From Nonlabens antarcticus (GTDB taxonomy: Bacteria > Bacteroidota > Bacteroidia > Flavobacteriales > Flavobacteriaceae), in contig NZ_JADFCO010000064.1 of assembly GCF_015356755.1 (NCBI RefSeq), forward strand, positions 351,651 through 415,650: DNA of 64,000 nucleotides, in the 5' to 3' direction. Shown here in pieces: positions 26,136 to 37,397 of this stretch; within the stretch, counting starts at the first letter, position 1; each line of letters opens with the position of its first letter. A program made the position numbers and the translations under genes. Below the pieces are notes generated by a model, which had not been told where the DNA came from, searched no databases, and saw only the letters and a list, made by a program, of their open reading frames with translations.

Positions 26136-27818
26136 ATGGATAAAAATCATAAGAATATGTTGACGGCATGGCAACGGTTTACGAGCATGCTGGAAATGGA
26201 TAAAAGAGATGTACACCAGATCTTTTTCTACGCCATTTTTGCAGGTTTAGTAGGTCTCTCTTTACCACTGGGGATTCAAGCCATTATAAACTTAATTCAA
26301 GGTGCTCAAATTTCTTCGTCTTGGATTCTTTTAGTGGTTTTGGTAACCTTAGGAGTTGCATTTGGAGGTGTTCTGCAACTTATGCAAATCAGAATCACAG
26401 AAAATATCCAGCAAAAAATATTCACCCGTTCTTCCTTTGAGTTTGCTTATCGATTTCCTAAAATAAAAATGAAAGAGTTTAGCAATTACTATCCACCAGA
26501 ACTTGCTAACCGGTTTTTTGATACCCTAACTATTCAAAAAAGTCTTTCTAAATTATTGGTAGATTTTCCTACCGCCTTGTTGCAAATTATTTTTGGTTTG
26601 TTGTTGCTCTCCTTTTATCATCCGTTTTTTATCGCTTACGGCTTTTTATTGCTGCTTTTGGGTTTTGTACTTTTTAAATATACTGCTGAAAAGGGGCTGA
26701 AAACCAGTATTAAAGAATCAAAAAGCAAATACAAAGTAGCACACTGGCTGCAGGAAGTGGCAAGGTCTGTTATTAGCTTTAAACTTTCTGGAAGTACAAC
26801 CCATGCGGTAGATCGTAATGATGAATTGACTGCAGAATATTTAGAGCATCGGGAAAAGCACTTTAAAGTGGTGATATTACAGTCCATCCAGATGATAGGT
26901 TTCAAGGTACTGGTTACTGCTGGACTATTAGTCATAGGAGGATTTTTAGTGTTGAATCAACAAATGAATCTTGGACAGTTTGTGGCGGCAGAATTGATTA
27001 TTCTGATAATTATAGGAGCGGTAGAGAAAATTATTTCAGGACTGGATAGTTTTTATGATATGTTGACCTCACTTGAGAAACTAGGAGAAGTCGTCGATAA
27101 AGAATTAGAGTCCTCAAGTGGAGCAAAACCATTTAAGGTGGACGAGAATTTCAAGGTTCAATTAGAAAATGTGAGTTATAAGGTTCCTAATAGAACAAAT
27201 GCTATTTTAAAGGATATCTCATTTACGATTACAGAAAACTGTAGGATATTATTAAATGGAACTAATGGTAGTGGAAAATCAACTTTATTAAGGTTGATGG
27301 CAGGTATTAGCGAGCCCACTGATGGAAACGTCTACTTGAACAACACAGATTTGAGAGGTGTAAACTTAAATTACTATCGATCAAACCTTGGACAGTCTAT
27401 GACAGAGGAAACTCCTTTTGAAGGAACGCTTAGAAACAACATCACTTTTGCTGATAAATTCATACCAGATGAACAAATCTATTGGGCGATGGAGCAAGTA
27501 GGTTTGTTAGAGTTTTTGAAACAGTTGCCACAGGGCTTGGAAACCCCAATTTTTCCTGAGGGTCAGCAAATAAGTTATACCGTAGGTAAAAAAATAGTAT
27601 TGGCTCGCAGCATCATACGGAAACCAAAAATGTTGATTTTAAAAAATCCACTGGATCAGTTTGAACCATCAGAAAGCGAGCGCATCATGAAATTTCTAAC
27701 AGATCCTGCAAACGGCTGGTCACTAGTCGTGGTAAGTCAACATCCCGGATGGATCAAATGTTGCGACCGTTTAATCACGCTGGATCGTGGTCAAATTATT
27801 ATTGATAAACCCATTTAA
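26136..27818 (+). CDS. ABC exporter subunit with degenerate ATPase domain
   Basis: 560 residues: membrane domain about 25-315 (six hydrophobic stretches), ATPase domain about 340-560. Walker A is intact (GTNGSGKS, 375-382) and the Q-loop Gln and the SQH switch His are present, but the LSGGQ signature is replaced by ISYTVGK (about 479-485) and Walker B ends LILKN (K503, N504) where the Asp-Glu pair should be. It has no C39 peptidase domain. With the next two genes it forms a type I secretion-like or drug-export triad. ATP hydrolysis by a homodimer is doubtful. Confidence 0.88.
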   Translation: MDKNHKNMLTAWQRFTSMLEMDKRDVHQIFFYAIFAGLVGLSLPLGIQAIINLIQGAQISSSWILLVVLVTLGVAFGGVLQLMQIRITENIQQKIFTRSSFEFAYRFPKIKMKEFSNYYPPELANRFFDTLTIQKSLSKLLVDFPTALLQIIFGLLLLSFYHPFFIAYGFLLLLLGFVLFKYTAEKGLKTSIKESKSKYKVAHWLQEVARSVISFKLSGSTTHAVDRNDELTAEYLEHREKHFKVVILQSIQMIGFKVLVTAGLLVIGGFLVLNQQMNLGQFVAAELIILIIIGAVEKIISGLDSFYDMLTSLEKLGEVVDKELESSSGAKPFKVDENFKVQLENVSYKVPNRTNAILKDISFTITENCRILLNGTNGSGKSTLLRLMAGISEPTDGNVYLNNTDLRGVNLNYYRSNLGQSMTEETPFEGTLRNNITFADKFIPDEQIYWAMEQVGLLEFLKQLPQGLETPIFPEGQQISYTVGKKIVLARSIIRKPKMLILKNPLDQFEPSESERIMKFLTDPANGWSLVVVSQHPGWIKCCDRLITLDRGQIIIDKPI

Positions 27819-27820
27819 TC

Positions 27821-29173
27821 ATGCTGAATATATCAAAGGTTGAAATGGAAAACAGACCAGATCTTAAAAACTATAAGTCTGGTAAAAAAATACTCAACCG
27901 CACTCATTTTCAATATTTTAATAGATTTTTAATAGGATTTGCAGTAGTGCTTGTCGTAGTATTGTTTTTGCCGTGGACACAATCTGTTACAGGTAGCGGC
28001 GCTGTAACCACATTAACGCCAGGTCAACGTCCTCAAACCATACAGTCTCCCATTCCTGGACGTTTGGAAAAATGGTTTGTCAGGGAAGGAGATCGTGTTA
28101 GAAAAGGCGATACCATCCTGCAGATAAGCGAGGTAAAGAGTGAATATTTTGATCCTTTGTTAGTAGAACGAACCGGTAATCAAATTGACGCAAAAAGTAA
28201 TTCTGTGAATGTTTATGGTCAAAAAATCCAAGCCTTATCGCAACAGACAGGAGCATTATCGTCAGAACGTCAATTGAAGCTAAGTCAGGCTTCAAACAAA
28301 ATTATTCAAGCAGAGTTAAAAGTAATTAGCGATAGTATAGATCTGGAAGCGGCAAAAACCAACCTTAAAATCGCTGAAACACAAGTGAGGCGTACAGAAA
28401 CGTTGTTAAAAGAAGGTTTGAAGTCTGTGACAGATGCTGAAGAGAAAAGATTAAAGCTTCAAGAAACCCAAGCTAAGCTTATATCGCAAGAACAGAAATT
28501 ACTTCAAAGCCGGAACGAGATCTTGAATGCACAGATAGAGATAAGCCGCATAGGACAAGAATATGCAGAGAAAATTGCCAAAACACAAAGCGACCGCTAC
28601 AGCGCAGAATCTGCACAACTGGATGTTGAAGCTCAGGTAAGTAAACTTGAAAGTGATAGAAGTAATTATAAGATACGCAGCGGGATGCTATTTGTGACTG
28701 CGCCACAGGATGGGTTTATCAATCAGGCTATAAAATCGGGTATAGGGGAAACCTTTAAAGAAGGTGAGGCGCTGGTCAATATTATGCCTTCAAATTATGA
28801 CCTGGCGGTGCAAACTTATGTGGACCCTCTTGATTTACCACTTCTTTATGTGGGTGAAAAGGTGAGAGTACAATTTGACGGGTGGCCGGCAATTGTGTTT
28901 TCTGGATGGCCTAATGCGAGTTATGGAACCTATGGAGCCCGTATTGTTGCTGTGGAAACCTTTATCAGCTCCAATGGGAAATTTCGTGTTTTGCTCGCTC
29001 CAGATGACGAGGAGGATTATGTATGGCCTGATGCTTTGCGTCCAGGATCCGGTGCATACACCATTGCATTACTGGATGATGTTCCTGTGTGGTATGAATT
29101 ATGGCGGCAATTAAATGGTTTTCCACCAGATTATTACCAGCCTAAAAAGAATTCAGATGAAAAAAAGAAGTAG
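27821..29173 (+). CDS. HlyD-type membrane fusion (periplasmic adaptor) protein
   Basis: 450 residues. One transmembrane helix (about 34-55, FLIGFAVVLVVVLFLPWTQ), a lipoyl-like half motif (PIPGRLEKWFVREGDRVRKGDTI), a long coiled coil (about 105-285, rich in Gln/Glu/Lys heptads) and the second lipoyl half (MLFVTAPQDGFINQAI). It bridges the ABC subunit and the outer-membrane channel. Starts 2 bp after the ABC stop. Confidence 0.92.
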   Translation: MLNISKVEMENRPDLKNYKSGKKILNRTHFQYFNRFLIGFAVVLVVVLFLPWTQSVTGSGAVTTLTPGQRPQTIQSPIPGRLEKWFVREGDRVRKGDTILQISEVKSEYFDPLLVERTGNQIDAKSNSVNVYGQKIQALSQQTGALSSERQLKLSQASNKIIQAELKVISDSIDLEAAKTNLKIAETQVRRTETLLKEGLKSVTDAEEKRLKLQETQAKLISQEQKLLQSRNEILNAQIEISRIGQEYAEKIAKTQSDRYSAESAQLDVEAQVSKLESDRSNYKIRSGMLFVTAPQDGFINQAIKSGIGETFKEGEALVNIMPSNYDLAVQTYVDPLDLPLLYVGEKVRVQFDGWPAIVFSGWPNASYGTYGARIVAVETFISSNGKFRVLLAPDDEEDYVWPDALRPGSGAYTIALLDDVPVWYELWRQLNGFPPDYYQPKKNSDEKKK

Positions 29174-30620
29174 TACGTATTTTCCTTTAGTAATACTTCT
29201 ATTATGTATGTCAGTGCAGATGAAGGCGAGCACGCTTTCGCGAAAGCAAAATAAACCACAAGCTGCGCTGCTGCAATTACAAGACACTACTATTTTAGGA
29301 TTTCAAGAATTTTTAGGATACGTCAAACGACACCACCCAATAGCTAAGCAAGCAGAGTTATTGCTGGATGAGGCTCAGTCTAATTTACTTAAAGCGCGAG
29401 GTGGATTTGACCCTAAAATAGAAGTAGATTACCGCCGTAAGGATTTTAAGGGAACTGAATATTATGATGAATTATCGGGCGTCTTTAAAATACCCACATG
29501 GTATGGTGTAGAGTTTAAAGCTGGGGCAGAACGCAATGAAGGCAGTTTTTTAGACCCGTCATTGACCGTCCCTGATGATGGTTTATTTAGTGCTGGAGTA
29601 AAAGTAAATTTGGGCCAGGGCTTGTGGATAAATGATCGCATGGCAACCTTGCGTAAGGCTAAATTATTTGAAAAACAAAATACGGCAGAGCGTGATTTAC
29701 AAGCAAATGAAATATTATACAAGGCTTCACTTGCCTATTTTGAATGGTGGCAAAAAACGCGTGAAGTTCAGGTTTTTGAAGATATTTTAGAAACGGCATT
29801 AATACGGGAGCGTGGTATTAAAATAAGTGCGAGAGAAGGTGATAAAGCTGCGATAGATACGGTGGAAGCAAGCATAGCCACACAAACCAGATTGTTGAGC
29901 CTTGAACAATCACGAATAGACGAGGTAAAAAGCCGGTTGACCTTATCCAACTATTTATGGCTAGATGGGGTTCCCGTAGAACTTCAGGAAACGGTGGTCC
30001 CTCAAGATGAGTTGATGGGTTCTATCGATGTTGTTCTAGGAATTCTAGGGTCTGACCTTGATGAATTTTCAATAGAAAACCATCCTAAAATATTAGCCCT
30101 CAATTTTAAGCTGGATCAGCTAGAGGTAGACCGACAGTTGAAGGTAAACAAATTACTGCCCAAGATAACGGCAGAGTATAATTTTATCACCTCAGAATGG
30201 GATCAGACAAATACTATCACGCAGGATAATTATAAAGCTGGATTGACATTTGCGTATCCTATTTTTACCAGGAAAGAACGCGGTGATGTACGTCTCGCAA
30301 AGGTGAAAATTGAGGATGCGAGATACAGCTTGCAGGCAGAGTCTCTGGTTCTGCGCAACAAGATCAATGCTATTTTCGCACAGTTAGAAAGCTATGAAAG
30401 ACAGATGGGGATTATAACACAACTAGCCTCTGGATCTCAAACTTTACTAAATGCAGAAAATCGCAAGTTTGATCTGGGTGACAGTTCTCTTTTTTTAATT
30501 AACTCCCGCGAAGTCAAGTTCATTGAAACTCAATTGAAACAATTAGAAATAATGTCAAAACTCTACACCTCAAAAGCCGATTTATTTAGAAGCCTAGTGA
30601 TTTCTCCAGAGAATTTATAA
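29157..30620 (+). CDS. TolC-family outer-membrane efflux protein
   Basis: 487 residues from Met at 29157; the frame is open further upstream but KRSSTYFPLVILLLCMSVQMKAS is a signal peptide, and a 17-bp overlap with the HlyD gene fits coupling. Long helices rich in Gln, Glu and Leu, with two repeated halves, are typical of TolC. It provides the outer-membrane exit for the triad. The palindrome repeat lies just behind the signal peptide and is read as TLSRKQ. Confidence 0.9.
   Translation: MKKRSSTYFPLVILLLCMSVQMKASTLSRKQNKPQAALLQLQDTTILGFQEFLGYVKRHHPIAKQAELLLDEAQSNLLKARGGFDPKIEVDYRRKDFKGTEYYDELSGVFKIPTWYGVEFKAGAERNEGSFLDPSLTVPDDGLFSAGVKVNLGQGLWINDRMATLRKAKLFEKQNTAERDLQANEILYKASLAYFEWWQKTREVQVFEDILETALIRERGIKISAREGDKAAIDTVEASIATQTRLLSLEQSRIDEVKSRLTLSNYLWLDGVPVELQETVVPQDELMGSIDVVLGILGSDLDEFSIENHPKILALNFKLDQLEVDRQLKVNKLLPKITAEYNFITSEWDQTNTITQDNYKAGLTFAYPIFTRKERGDVRLAKVKIEDARYSLQAESLVLRNKINAIFAQLESYERQMGIITQLASGSQTLLNAENRKFDLGDSSLFLINSREVKFIETQLKQLEIMSKLYTSKADLFRSLVISPENL
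29233..29248. repeat. Palindrome variant CGCTTTCGCGAAAGCA, copy 9
   Basis: Perfect 14-base core inside the TolC-like gene; frame gives TLSRKQ. Confidence 0.95.
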
Positions 30621-30760
30621 GATTTTAGATAGTTACTCGATATTGCTTCCTTTGGATGAGATAACGGTAGTTTCATGAGACTTTGGATCGCAACTTTTTC
30701 ATCGTTGAGGTAACCTAGAATTTATCTCGTTACCTTATTGAGATTTTGAAATATATAAAA

Positions 30761-31513
30761 TTAGTCCATCTCATCCTCCTCGTTTGGAATATAAGCTTTG
30801 TCACTATCTGCTGTCATTTTTCTAATCTCTGTCAACTCGGCTTCTGTTATATTTCTATATTCTCCTACAGGAATGTCAAGTTTAATGTTCATAATGCGAA
30901 CTCGTTTTAGCTTAGTAACCCTGTAATCCAGAAATTCACACATGCGACGTATTTGCCTATTCAAACCCTGAGTAAGCACAATGCGGAATGTCTTGCGACC
31001 TATCTGCTCGACTTCGCAATTTTTAGTAACCGTATCAAGAATCGGCACACCGCTAGCCATCCTTTTCAGGAATTTATCGTTGATACTGTGATCTACGGTA
31101 ACAATGTATTCCTTTCCATGATTATTTCTAGAACGTAAAATCTTATTGACAATGTCGCCATCATTCGTCAGTAGAATTAATCCCTCACTAGGTTTGTCTA
31201 ACCTACCAATAGGAAATATACGCGTGGGATAATTGATAAAATCAATGATGTTATCCCGCTCAACACGACCATCTGTGGTACACACTATTCCTACAGGCTT
31301 GTTAAAAGCGATGTAAACAGGTTTCTCTTTTTTAGCAGAAATAGTTTGACCGTCCACAGCGACAATATCATCTGGTAACACTTTAGTTCCCATTTCAGGA
31401 ACGCTGCCATTAATTGTTACCCGTTCCTGCTCAATTAACTTATCGGCAGCACGACGCGAGCAATACCCCTGCTCACTTAAAAATTTATTGATTCTTATTC
31501 CTGTTTCAGACAT
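30761..31513 (-). CDS. rluF: 23S rRNA pseudouridine synthase, RluF/RsuA type
   Basis: 250 residues from the Met at 31513 (14 upstream codons are open but lie over the promoter). S4 RNA-binding domain first (RINKFLSEQGYCSRRAADKLI), then the catalytic domain with GRLDKPSEGLILLTNDGD, whose Asp is the nucleophile, and LNRQIRRMCEFL. RluF modifies U2604 of 23S rRNA; the RluB/RsuA relatives are close, so the target is inferred. The message is probably leaderless. Confidence 0.88.
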   Translation of the reverse strand: MSETGIRINKFLSEQGYCSRRAADKLIEQERVTINGSVPEMGTKVLPDDIVAVDGQTISAKKEKPVYIAFNKPVGIVCTTDGRVERDNIIDFINYPTRIFPIGRLDKPSEGLILLTNDGDIVNKILRSRNNHGKEYIVTVDHSINDKFLKRMASGVPILDTVTKNCEVEQIGRKTFRIVLTQGLNRQIRRMCEFLDYRVTKLKRVRIMNIKLDIPVGEYRNITEAELTEIRKMTADSDKAYIPNEEDEMD

Positions 31514-31517
31514 ATTA

Positions 31518-31525
31518 CAAAGGTA
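31518..31525 (-). promoter_or_regulatory. -7 element TACCTTTG adjoining the rluF start
   Basis: Minus strand TACCTTTG, then TAAT, then the ATG at 31513-31511. Same geometry as at the porphyrinogen oxidase gene. It rules out the longer ORF start at 31555. Confidence 0.6.
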
Positions 31526-33617
<2,092 letters not shown>

Positions 33618-34232
33618 ATGAAAATCATTTGTATAGGGCGCAACTACGTTGAGCATATTAAAGAATTAAACAGTGACCGTCCTGATGAACCCATCGTGTT
33701 TCTCAAACCCGATACCTCTATATTATTAGATAAAAATCCATTTTTTATCCCAGATTTTTCTAACGATGTCCATCATGAAGTGGAAGTCATTATTAAAATC
33801 AACCGGTTGGGAAAACATATTGACGAGAAGTTTGCTCATAAATATTATGACGAGATAGGTTTAGGTATTGACTTTACAGCCCGTGATGTACAACGTGAAT
33901 TAAAAGAAAAAGGACTCCCTTGGGAAAAATCCAAAGCCTTTGATGGAGCCAGTGTCGTTTCTAGAACTTTTATTAAGAAAGATAAACTAGGTGATTTTAA
34001 TAATATTGATTTCCAGCTATTTAAGAATGGTAAGCTGCAACAAGATGGTAATACCCGACTTATGATATGGAAAATCGATGAACTGATATCCTACGTAAGC
34101 AAATACTTTACTCTTAAGATAGGAGATCTTATCTTTACGGGAACGCCAGCAGGAGTTTCTAAGGTGGTAGAAAATGACGAGTTGAAAGGTGTCCTAGCTG
34201 GAGAAGAATTATTTTCAATACGAGTGAAATGA
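33618..34232 (+). CDS. Fumarylacetoacetate hydrolase family protein
   Basis: 204 residues, the short FAH type. Conserved parts are ICIGRNYVEHIKELN, HHEVEVIIKI (metal-binding Glu residues) and GIDFTARDVQ, with FTGTPAGV near the end. Such small FAH proteins are decarboxylases or hydrolases acting on acylpyruvates or oxaloacetate; the exact reaction is not settled by sequence. Sits between guaB and the Hpt gene with no spacing. Confidence 0.9.
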   Translation: MKIICIGRNYVEHIKELNSDRPDEPIVFLKPDTSILLDKNPFFIPDFSNDVHHEVEVIIKINRLGKHIDEKFAHKYYDEIGLGIDFTARDVQRELKEKGLPWEKSKAFDGASVVSRTFIKKDKLGDFNNIDFQLFKNGKLQQDGNTRLMIWKIDELISYVSKYFTLKIGDLIFTGTPAGVSKVVENDELKGVLAGEELFSIRVK

Positions 34233-34561
34233 GCAAATTATACGACCTTATTAAAATAAAAGAGCTGTCTGAAGATGACCCGGATTTTATCAAAGCAATG
34301 GTAGACACTTTTATAGAAGAAATTCCAATGGATCTTGAGCAATTAGCCACAGCAATTGTGGGTGATGATCGCGCAATGGTTTTTGAATATTCACACAAGA
34401 TTAAGCCTACGGTAGACATGTTTGGATTGTCATGCCTATATGATGTTTTGGTTTTAGAAGCATGGGGTAAATCTGATGATCAAATGGATATAAAGGAGCA
34501 TTTTATGCGTGTTCAAGAGAATTTGCAAAATGCCGTCGAGCAACTAAAAGCTGATTTTTAA
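34229..34561 (+). CDS. Hpt-domain phosphotransfer protein
   Basis: 110 residues, a four-helix Hpt domain alone. The phosphorylated His is in EYSHKIKPTVDMFGL (His 56). It should relay phosphate between a hybrid histidine kinase and a response regulator; no partner kinase lies in this window. Overlaps the FAH gene by 4 bp, so it is translated with it, which gives no hint of its pathway. Confidence 0.85.
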   Translation: MSKLYDLIKIKELSEDDPDFIKAMVDTFIEEIPMDLEQLATAIVGDDRAMVFEYSHKIKPTVDMFGLSCLYDVLVLEAWGKSDDQMDIKEHFMRVQENLQNAVEQLKADF

Positions 34562-34564
34562 GAT

Positions 34565-35821
34565 ATGAAAGCTACCATCATTACGATAGGTGACGAGATC
34601 TTGATAGGTCAAATTGTCGATACAAACTCGGCATGGATGGGTCAGGAACTTAATAAGATAGGCGTGTCCGTTTACGAGATTATTTCTATAGGAGATGATA
34701 GAGATCATATACTTTCCGCTTTCGCGAAAGCGGAACAGCAGTCAGATGTAGTGCTGATAACCGGAGGATTAGGCCCTACAAAAGACGATATTACTAAATC
34801 TACTATCTGTGAGTATTTTGAGGATTCCTTAGTCCAGAATCAAGAGGTTTTAGAGCACATCAGGGAAATATTTTCCAGTTACGTAAAAGACGCCATAGTT
34901 CCTGCAAACGAATTGCAATCCATGGTTCCTTCTAAGGCTAGAGTTCTGAAAAATGCCCACGGCACTGCTCCAGGAATGTGGATGGAGAAAAACGACACCA
35001 TTTTCATTTCAATGCCCGGAGTTCCTTTTGAGATGAGGTCATTGATGACAGATGAGGTACTACCGCTGCTTTCTAAGACTGATGGACTGCCTTTTATATA
35101 CCACAGGACTATTTTGACTGCAGGTCAAGGAGAAAGCACTATAGCCGCGCGAATTGAGCAGTGGGAAGATGATTTACCAGCAGATATTAAACTAGCTTAC
35201 TTGCCTAGTTTGGGATCGGTGCGTTTGCGGCTTTCAAGCATTGGGCCAGATCGAGAAGAGGTCACTTTAAAAGTTGAACAAAGAGTTTTAGTCTTAAAAG
35301 AGCTTATAAACGATATCATTATAGGTGAAAGCAATGATGAGTCGATGGCGCAACAAGTATCAGCACTATTTAAAAAGTCAGGATTGACACTTGCCGTTGC
35401 AGAAAGCTGTACGGGAGGACAAATAGCACAGCAATTAACGGAATTTTCTGGTGCATCCCAGTTTTTTATGGGCGCCTCTGTAACTTACGCTACAAGATCA
35501 AAAATTGATTTGTTAGATGTAAATCCAGATATAATTGATAAATATAGTGTGGTAAGCGAGCAAGTTGCGATGGCGATGGCCACAGGTGCACGGCATAAAT
35601 TTCACTCTGATATTGCGGTTTCAACTACAGGAAACGCAGGACCTAGTAAGGGTGACAGTGAGGTAGAGGTAGGAACTGTTTACATAGGAATCGCCACGGC
35701 AAACGATACTTTTGCTATTAAATTTATGATGGGGAACCATCGAGAACGAGTCATTCAAAAGACGGTAAATAAATCATTCGAACTGCTTCAGAAAGAAATA
35801 TTGAAATTACTCGCAAATTAG
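34565..35821 (+). CDS. cinA: CinA family nicotinamide-nucleotide amidohydrolase
   Basis: 418 residues. N-terminal MoaB/COG1058-type domain (ITIGDEILIGQIVDTNS, ITGGLGPTKDDITK) and C-terminal CinA deamidase domain (VAESCTGGQIAQQLTEFSGAS, then STTGNAGPSKG). It recycles NMN in pyridine nucleotide turnover. The palindrome repeat is read as SAFAKAEQQ (about residue 51). Last gene of the guaB-FAH-Hpt-cinA operon, 60 bp before rpmB. Confidence 0.95.
   Translation: MKATIITIGDEILIGQIVDTNSAWMGQELNKIGVSVYEIISIGDDRDHILSAFAKAEQQSDVVLITGGLGPTKDDITKSTICEYFEDSLVQNQEVLEHIREIFSSYVKDAIVPANELQSMVPSKARVLKNAHGTAPGMWMEKNDTIFISMPGVPFEMRSLMTDEVLPLLSKTDGLPFIYHRTILTAGQGESTIAARIEQWEDDLPADIKLAYLPSLGSVRLRLSSIGPDREEVTLKVEQRVLVLKELINDIIIGESNDESMAQQVSALFKKSGLTLAVAESCTGGQIAQQLTEFSGASQFFMGASVTYATRSKIDLLDVNPDIIDKYSVVSEQVAMAMATGARHKFHSDIAVSTTGNAGPSKGDSEVEVGTVYIGIATANDTFAIKFMMGNHRERVIQKTVNKSFELLQKEILKLLAN
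34717..34732. repeat. Palindrome CGCTTTCGCGAAAGCG, copy 10
   Basis: Perfect 16-mer inside cinA; frame gives SAFAKAE. Flanks extend the symmetry to CCGCTTTCGCGAAAGCGG. Confidence 0.95.
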
Positions 35822-35880
35822 GTTTGTGTGTTCCAATTTATATTCGTTATTTTGCATTCCGATTTTAAACACAGATAATC

Positions 35881-36120
35881 ATGTCACGAGTTTGTGAACT
35901 TACTGGTAAAAAGGCTATGTCTGGGAACAATGTTTCCCACGCAATGAACAAGACCAAGCGTAGATTTAACGTAAACTTGTTCAAAAAACGTTTTTACCTT
36001 CCGATAGAAGATAAGTGGATCACGCTACGTGTGTCTGCTAAAGCGATAAAGAACATCAACAAGAAAGGAATTACCTTGATGGTTAAAGAAGCCCGTGCAA
36101 ACGGTCTGATTTCCAAGTAA
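35881..36120 (+). CDS. rpmB: 50S ribosomal protein L28
   Basis: 79 residues, full length: CELTGKKAMSGNNVSHAMNKTKRRF at the start is the L28 signature. Basic, no frame problems. Heads rpmB-rpmG-DUF4295; the preceding TTATTTTG at about 35850 is an imperfect -7 element. Confidence 0.97.
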   Translation: MSRVCELTGKKAMSGNNVSHAMNKTKRRFNVNLFKKRFYLPIEDKWITLRVSAKAIKNINKKGITLMVKEARANGLISK

Positions 36121-36141
36121 TTCCTATAGAAGAGCACTAAG

Positions 36142-36324
36142 ATGGCAAAAAAAGGCAATAGAATACAGGTGATCCTGGAATGTACAGAGCATAAAGCTAC
36201 TGGCGAGCCAGGTACTTCTCGTTATATTACAACGAAGAATAAAAAGAATACTCCAGACCGACTTGAAGTTAAGAAATTCAATCCGATCTTGAAGAAAATG
36301 ACTGTTCATAAAGAAATTAAATAA
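36142..36324 (+). CDS. rpmG: 50S ribosomal protein L33
   Basis: 60 residues; VILECTEHK and [22 protein letters not shown] match L33. There is only one Cys, so it is the zinc-free form. 21 bp behind rpmB. Confidence 0.96.
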   Translation: MAKKGNRIQVILECTEHKATGEPGTSRYITTKNKKNTPDRLEVKKFNPILKKMTVHKEIK

Positions 36325-36331
36325 TTAAGAC

Positions 36332-36484
36332 ATGGCAAAGAAATCCATTGCAACCCTTCAATCTGGGTCAAAAAGATTAACTAAAGCCATTAAGATGGTA
36401 AAGTCCCCTAAAACTGGTGCTTATACTTTTGTAAGTGCTATTATGACTCCTGAGATGGTAAACGATTTCTTGAATAAGAAATAA
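36332..36484 (+). CDS. DUF4295 small ribosome-associated protein (50 aa)
   Basis: 50 residues starting MAKKSIATLQSGSKRLTKAIK and ending in basic FLNKK. The DUF4295 family is restricted to Bacteroidota and is always near L28 and L33; I recall it being identified as an extra large-subunit protein in a Flavobacterium ribosome structure. 7 bp behind rpmG and before a terminator. Confidence 0.9.
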   Translation: MAKKSIATLQSGSKRLTKAIKMVKSPKTGAYTFVSAIMTPEMVNDFLNKK

Positions 36485-36503
36485 GTTGGTTAGTTAAAAC
36501 GAC

Positions 36504-36533
36504 AAGACCGCGTTACGCTAGTAGCGCGGTCTT
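36504..36533 (+). terminator. Rho-independent terminator of rpmB-rpmG-DUF4295
   Basis: 9-bp GC-rich stem (36504-36512 with 36525-36533) and TTTTT, 20 bp after the DUF4295 stop. Confidence 0.85.
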
Positions 36534-37397
36534 TTTATGTCTTTTTTTTGAGTACGATATCGGCTCCTTTAGAAATTATCATTCTTGAAGTTAGTGTACC
36601 CTTGCGTCTGATAATGGAATAGGGTACTTAGTAGCTATTATGATTCCATAAGCTTTATCCAAAGCTTACTTGTAGATAAATCAAAATCGTACTTTTTCCC
36701 TAGGTGATGATTTAACGATATTCATTTGACCCAAAGGCAGCAACTCAATAACAATTTTGAACATCCTCATTAATTTAAAATGCTTATAGGGTATTTTAGA
36801 AATAGGTTTGATCTAGTGATTCTATTAGAGAAAGTCCCTCATTTGTTTTTATTTAAGATTGCTCTTACGGTATAGTGTTGTTACGCAATACAGATCAGCA
36901 TCATCACAATTATGAGAGAATCAGTGGAGAATTATTGAAAGCATTCTCAGATGCTTTAGTCATATCCATATAGATTTTTATTGGTAAATATTGCACACCA
37001 CTCGATGCTTTGAGTCACAATTAAATTATTAAATATGTCTCATCATCATCAATAAAGAAGAGCTAATTTAAATATCAATCTTAAGGACCATTTTAGTGCA
37101 GTCTTTATTTAGATTGTATGTCTTCATTATGGACTCCACGATTGAGGAGATAAATCGAAATTGTAATCAGTTGGTTCAATGTTACGATAGGTAGCTTTTT
37201 AAGGATTTAAGCTCACCATTTATCAAAAATACTACTCTACACCTAGTGATTTACATATCAATTGATTGGGAATTCTTAACAAACTTACATTCGATTGAGT
37301 TAAACTTTTGCGAATACCCTATATAGGGTATGTACCGTAAGCTTCACTTGTCGTAATTTTCTGACTTTATGCAATCTAGCAACACAACAGCGTAGTA
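36534..37397. other. Gap of about 860 bp without a gene
   Basis: All frames are closed by many stops and I recognise no remnant. It is AT-rich and holds only the perfect palindrome at 37315. In many Bacteroidota ftsY follows DUF4295 here; it does not in this genome. Confidence 0.65.
37315..37330. promoter_or_regulatory. 16-bp perfect palindrome TACCCTATATAGGGTA
   Basis: Perfect two-fold symmetry, 67 bp before the ATG of the unknown 187-aa gene. It has the form of a homodimer operator; partial matches (ATAGGGTA, TAGGGTA) occur at about 36619 and 36786 in the same gap. Confidence 0.45.

Noticed and set aside
30708..30735. Hairpin AGGTAAC...GTTACCT after the TolC-like gene as terminator
   Set aside because: Weak 7-bp stem with a 14-base loop and no T-run.
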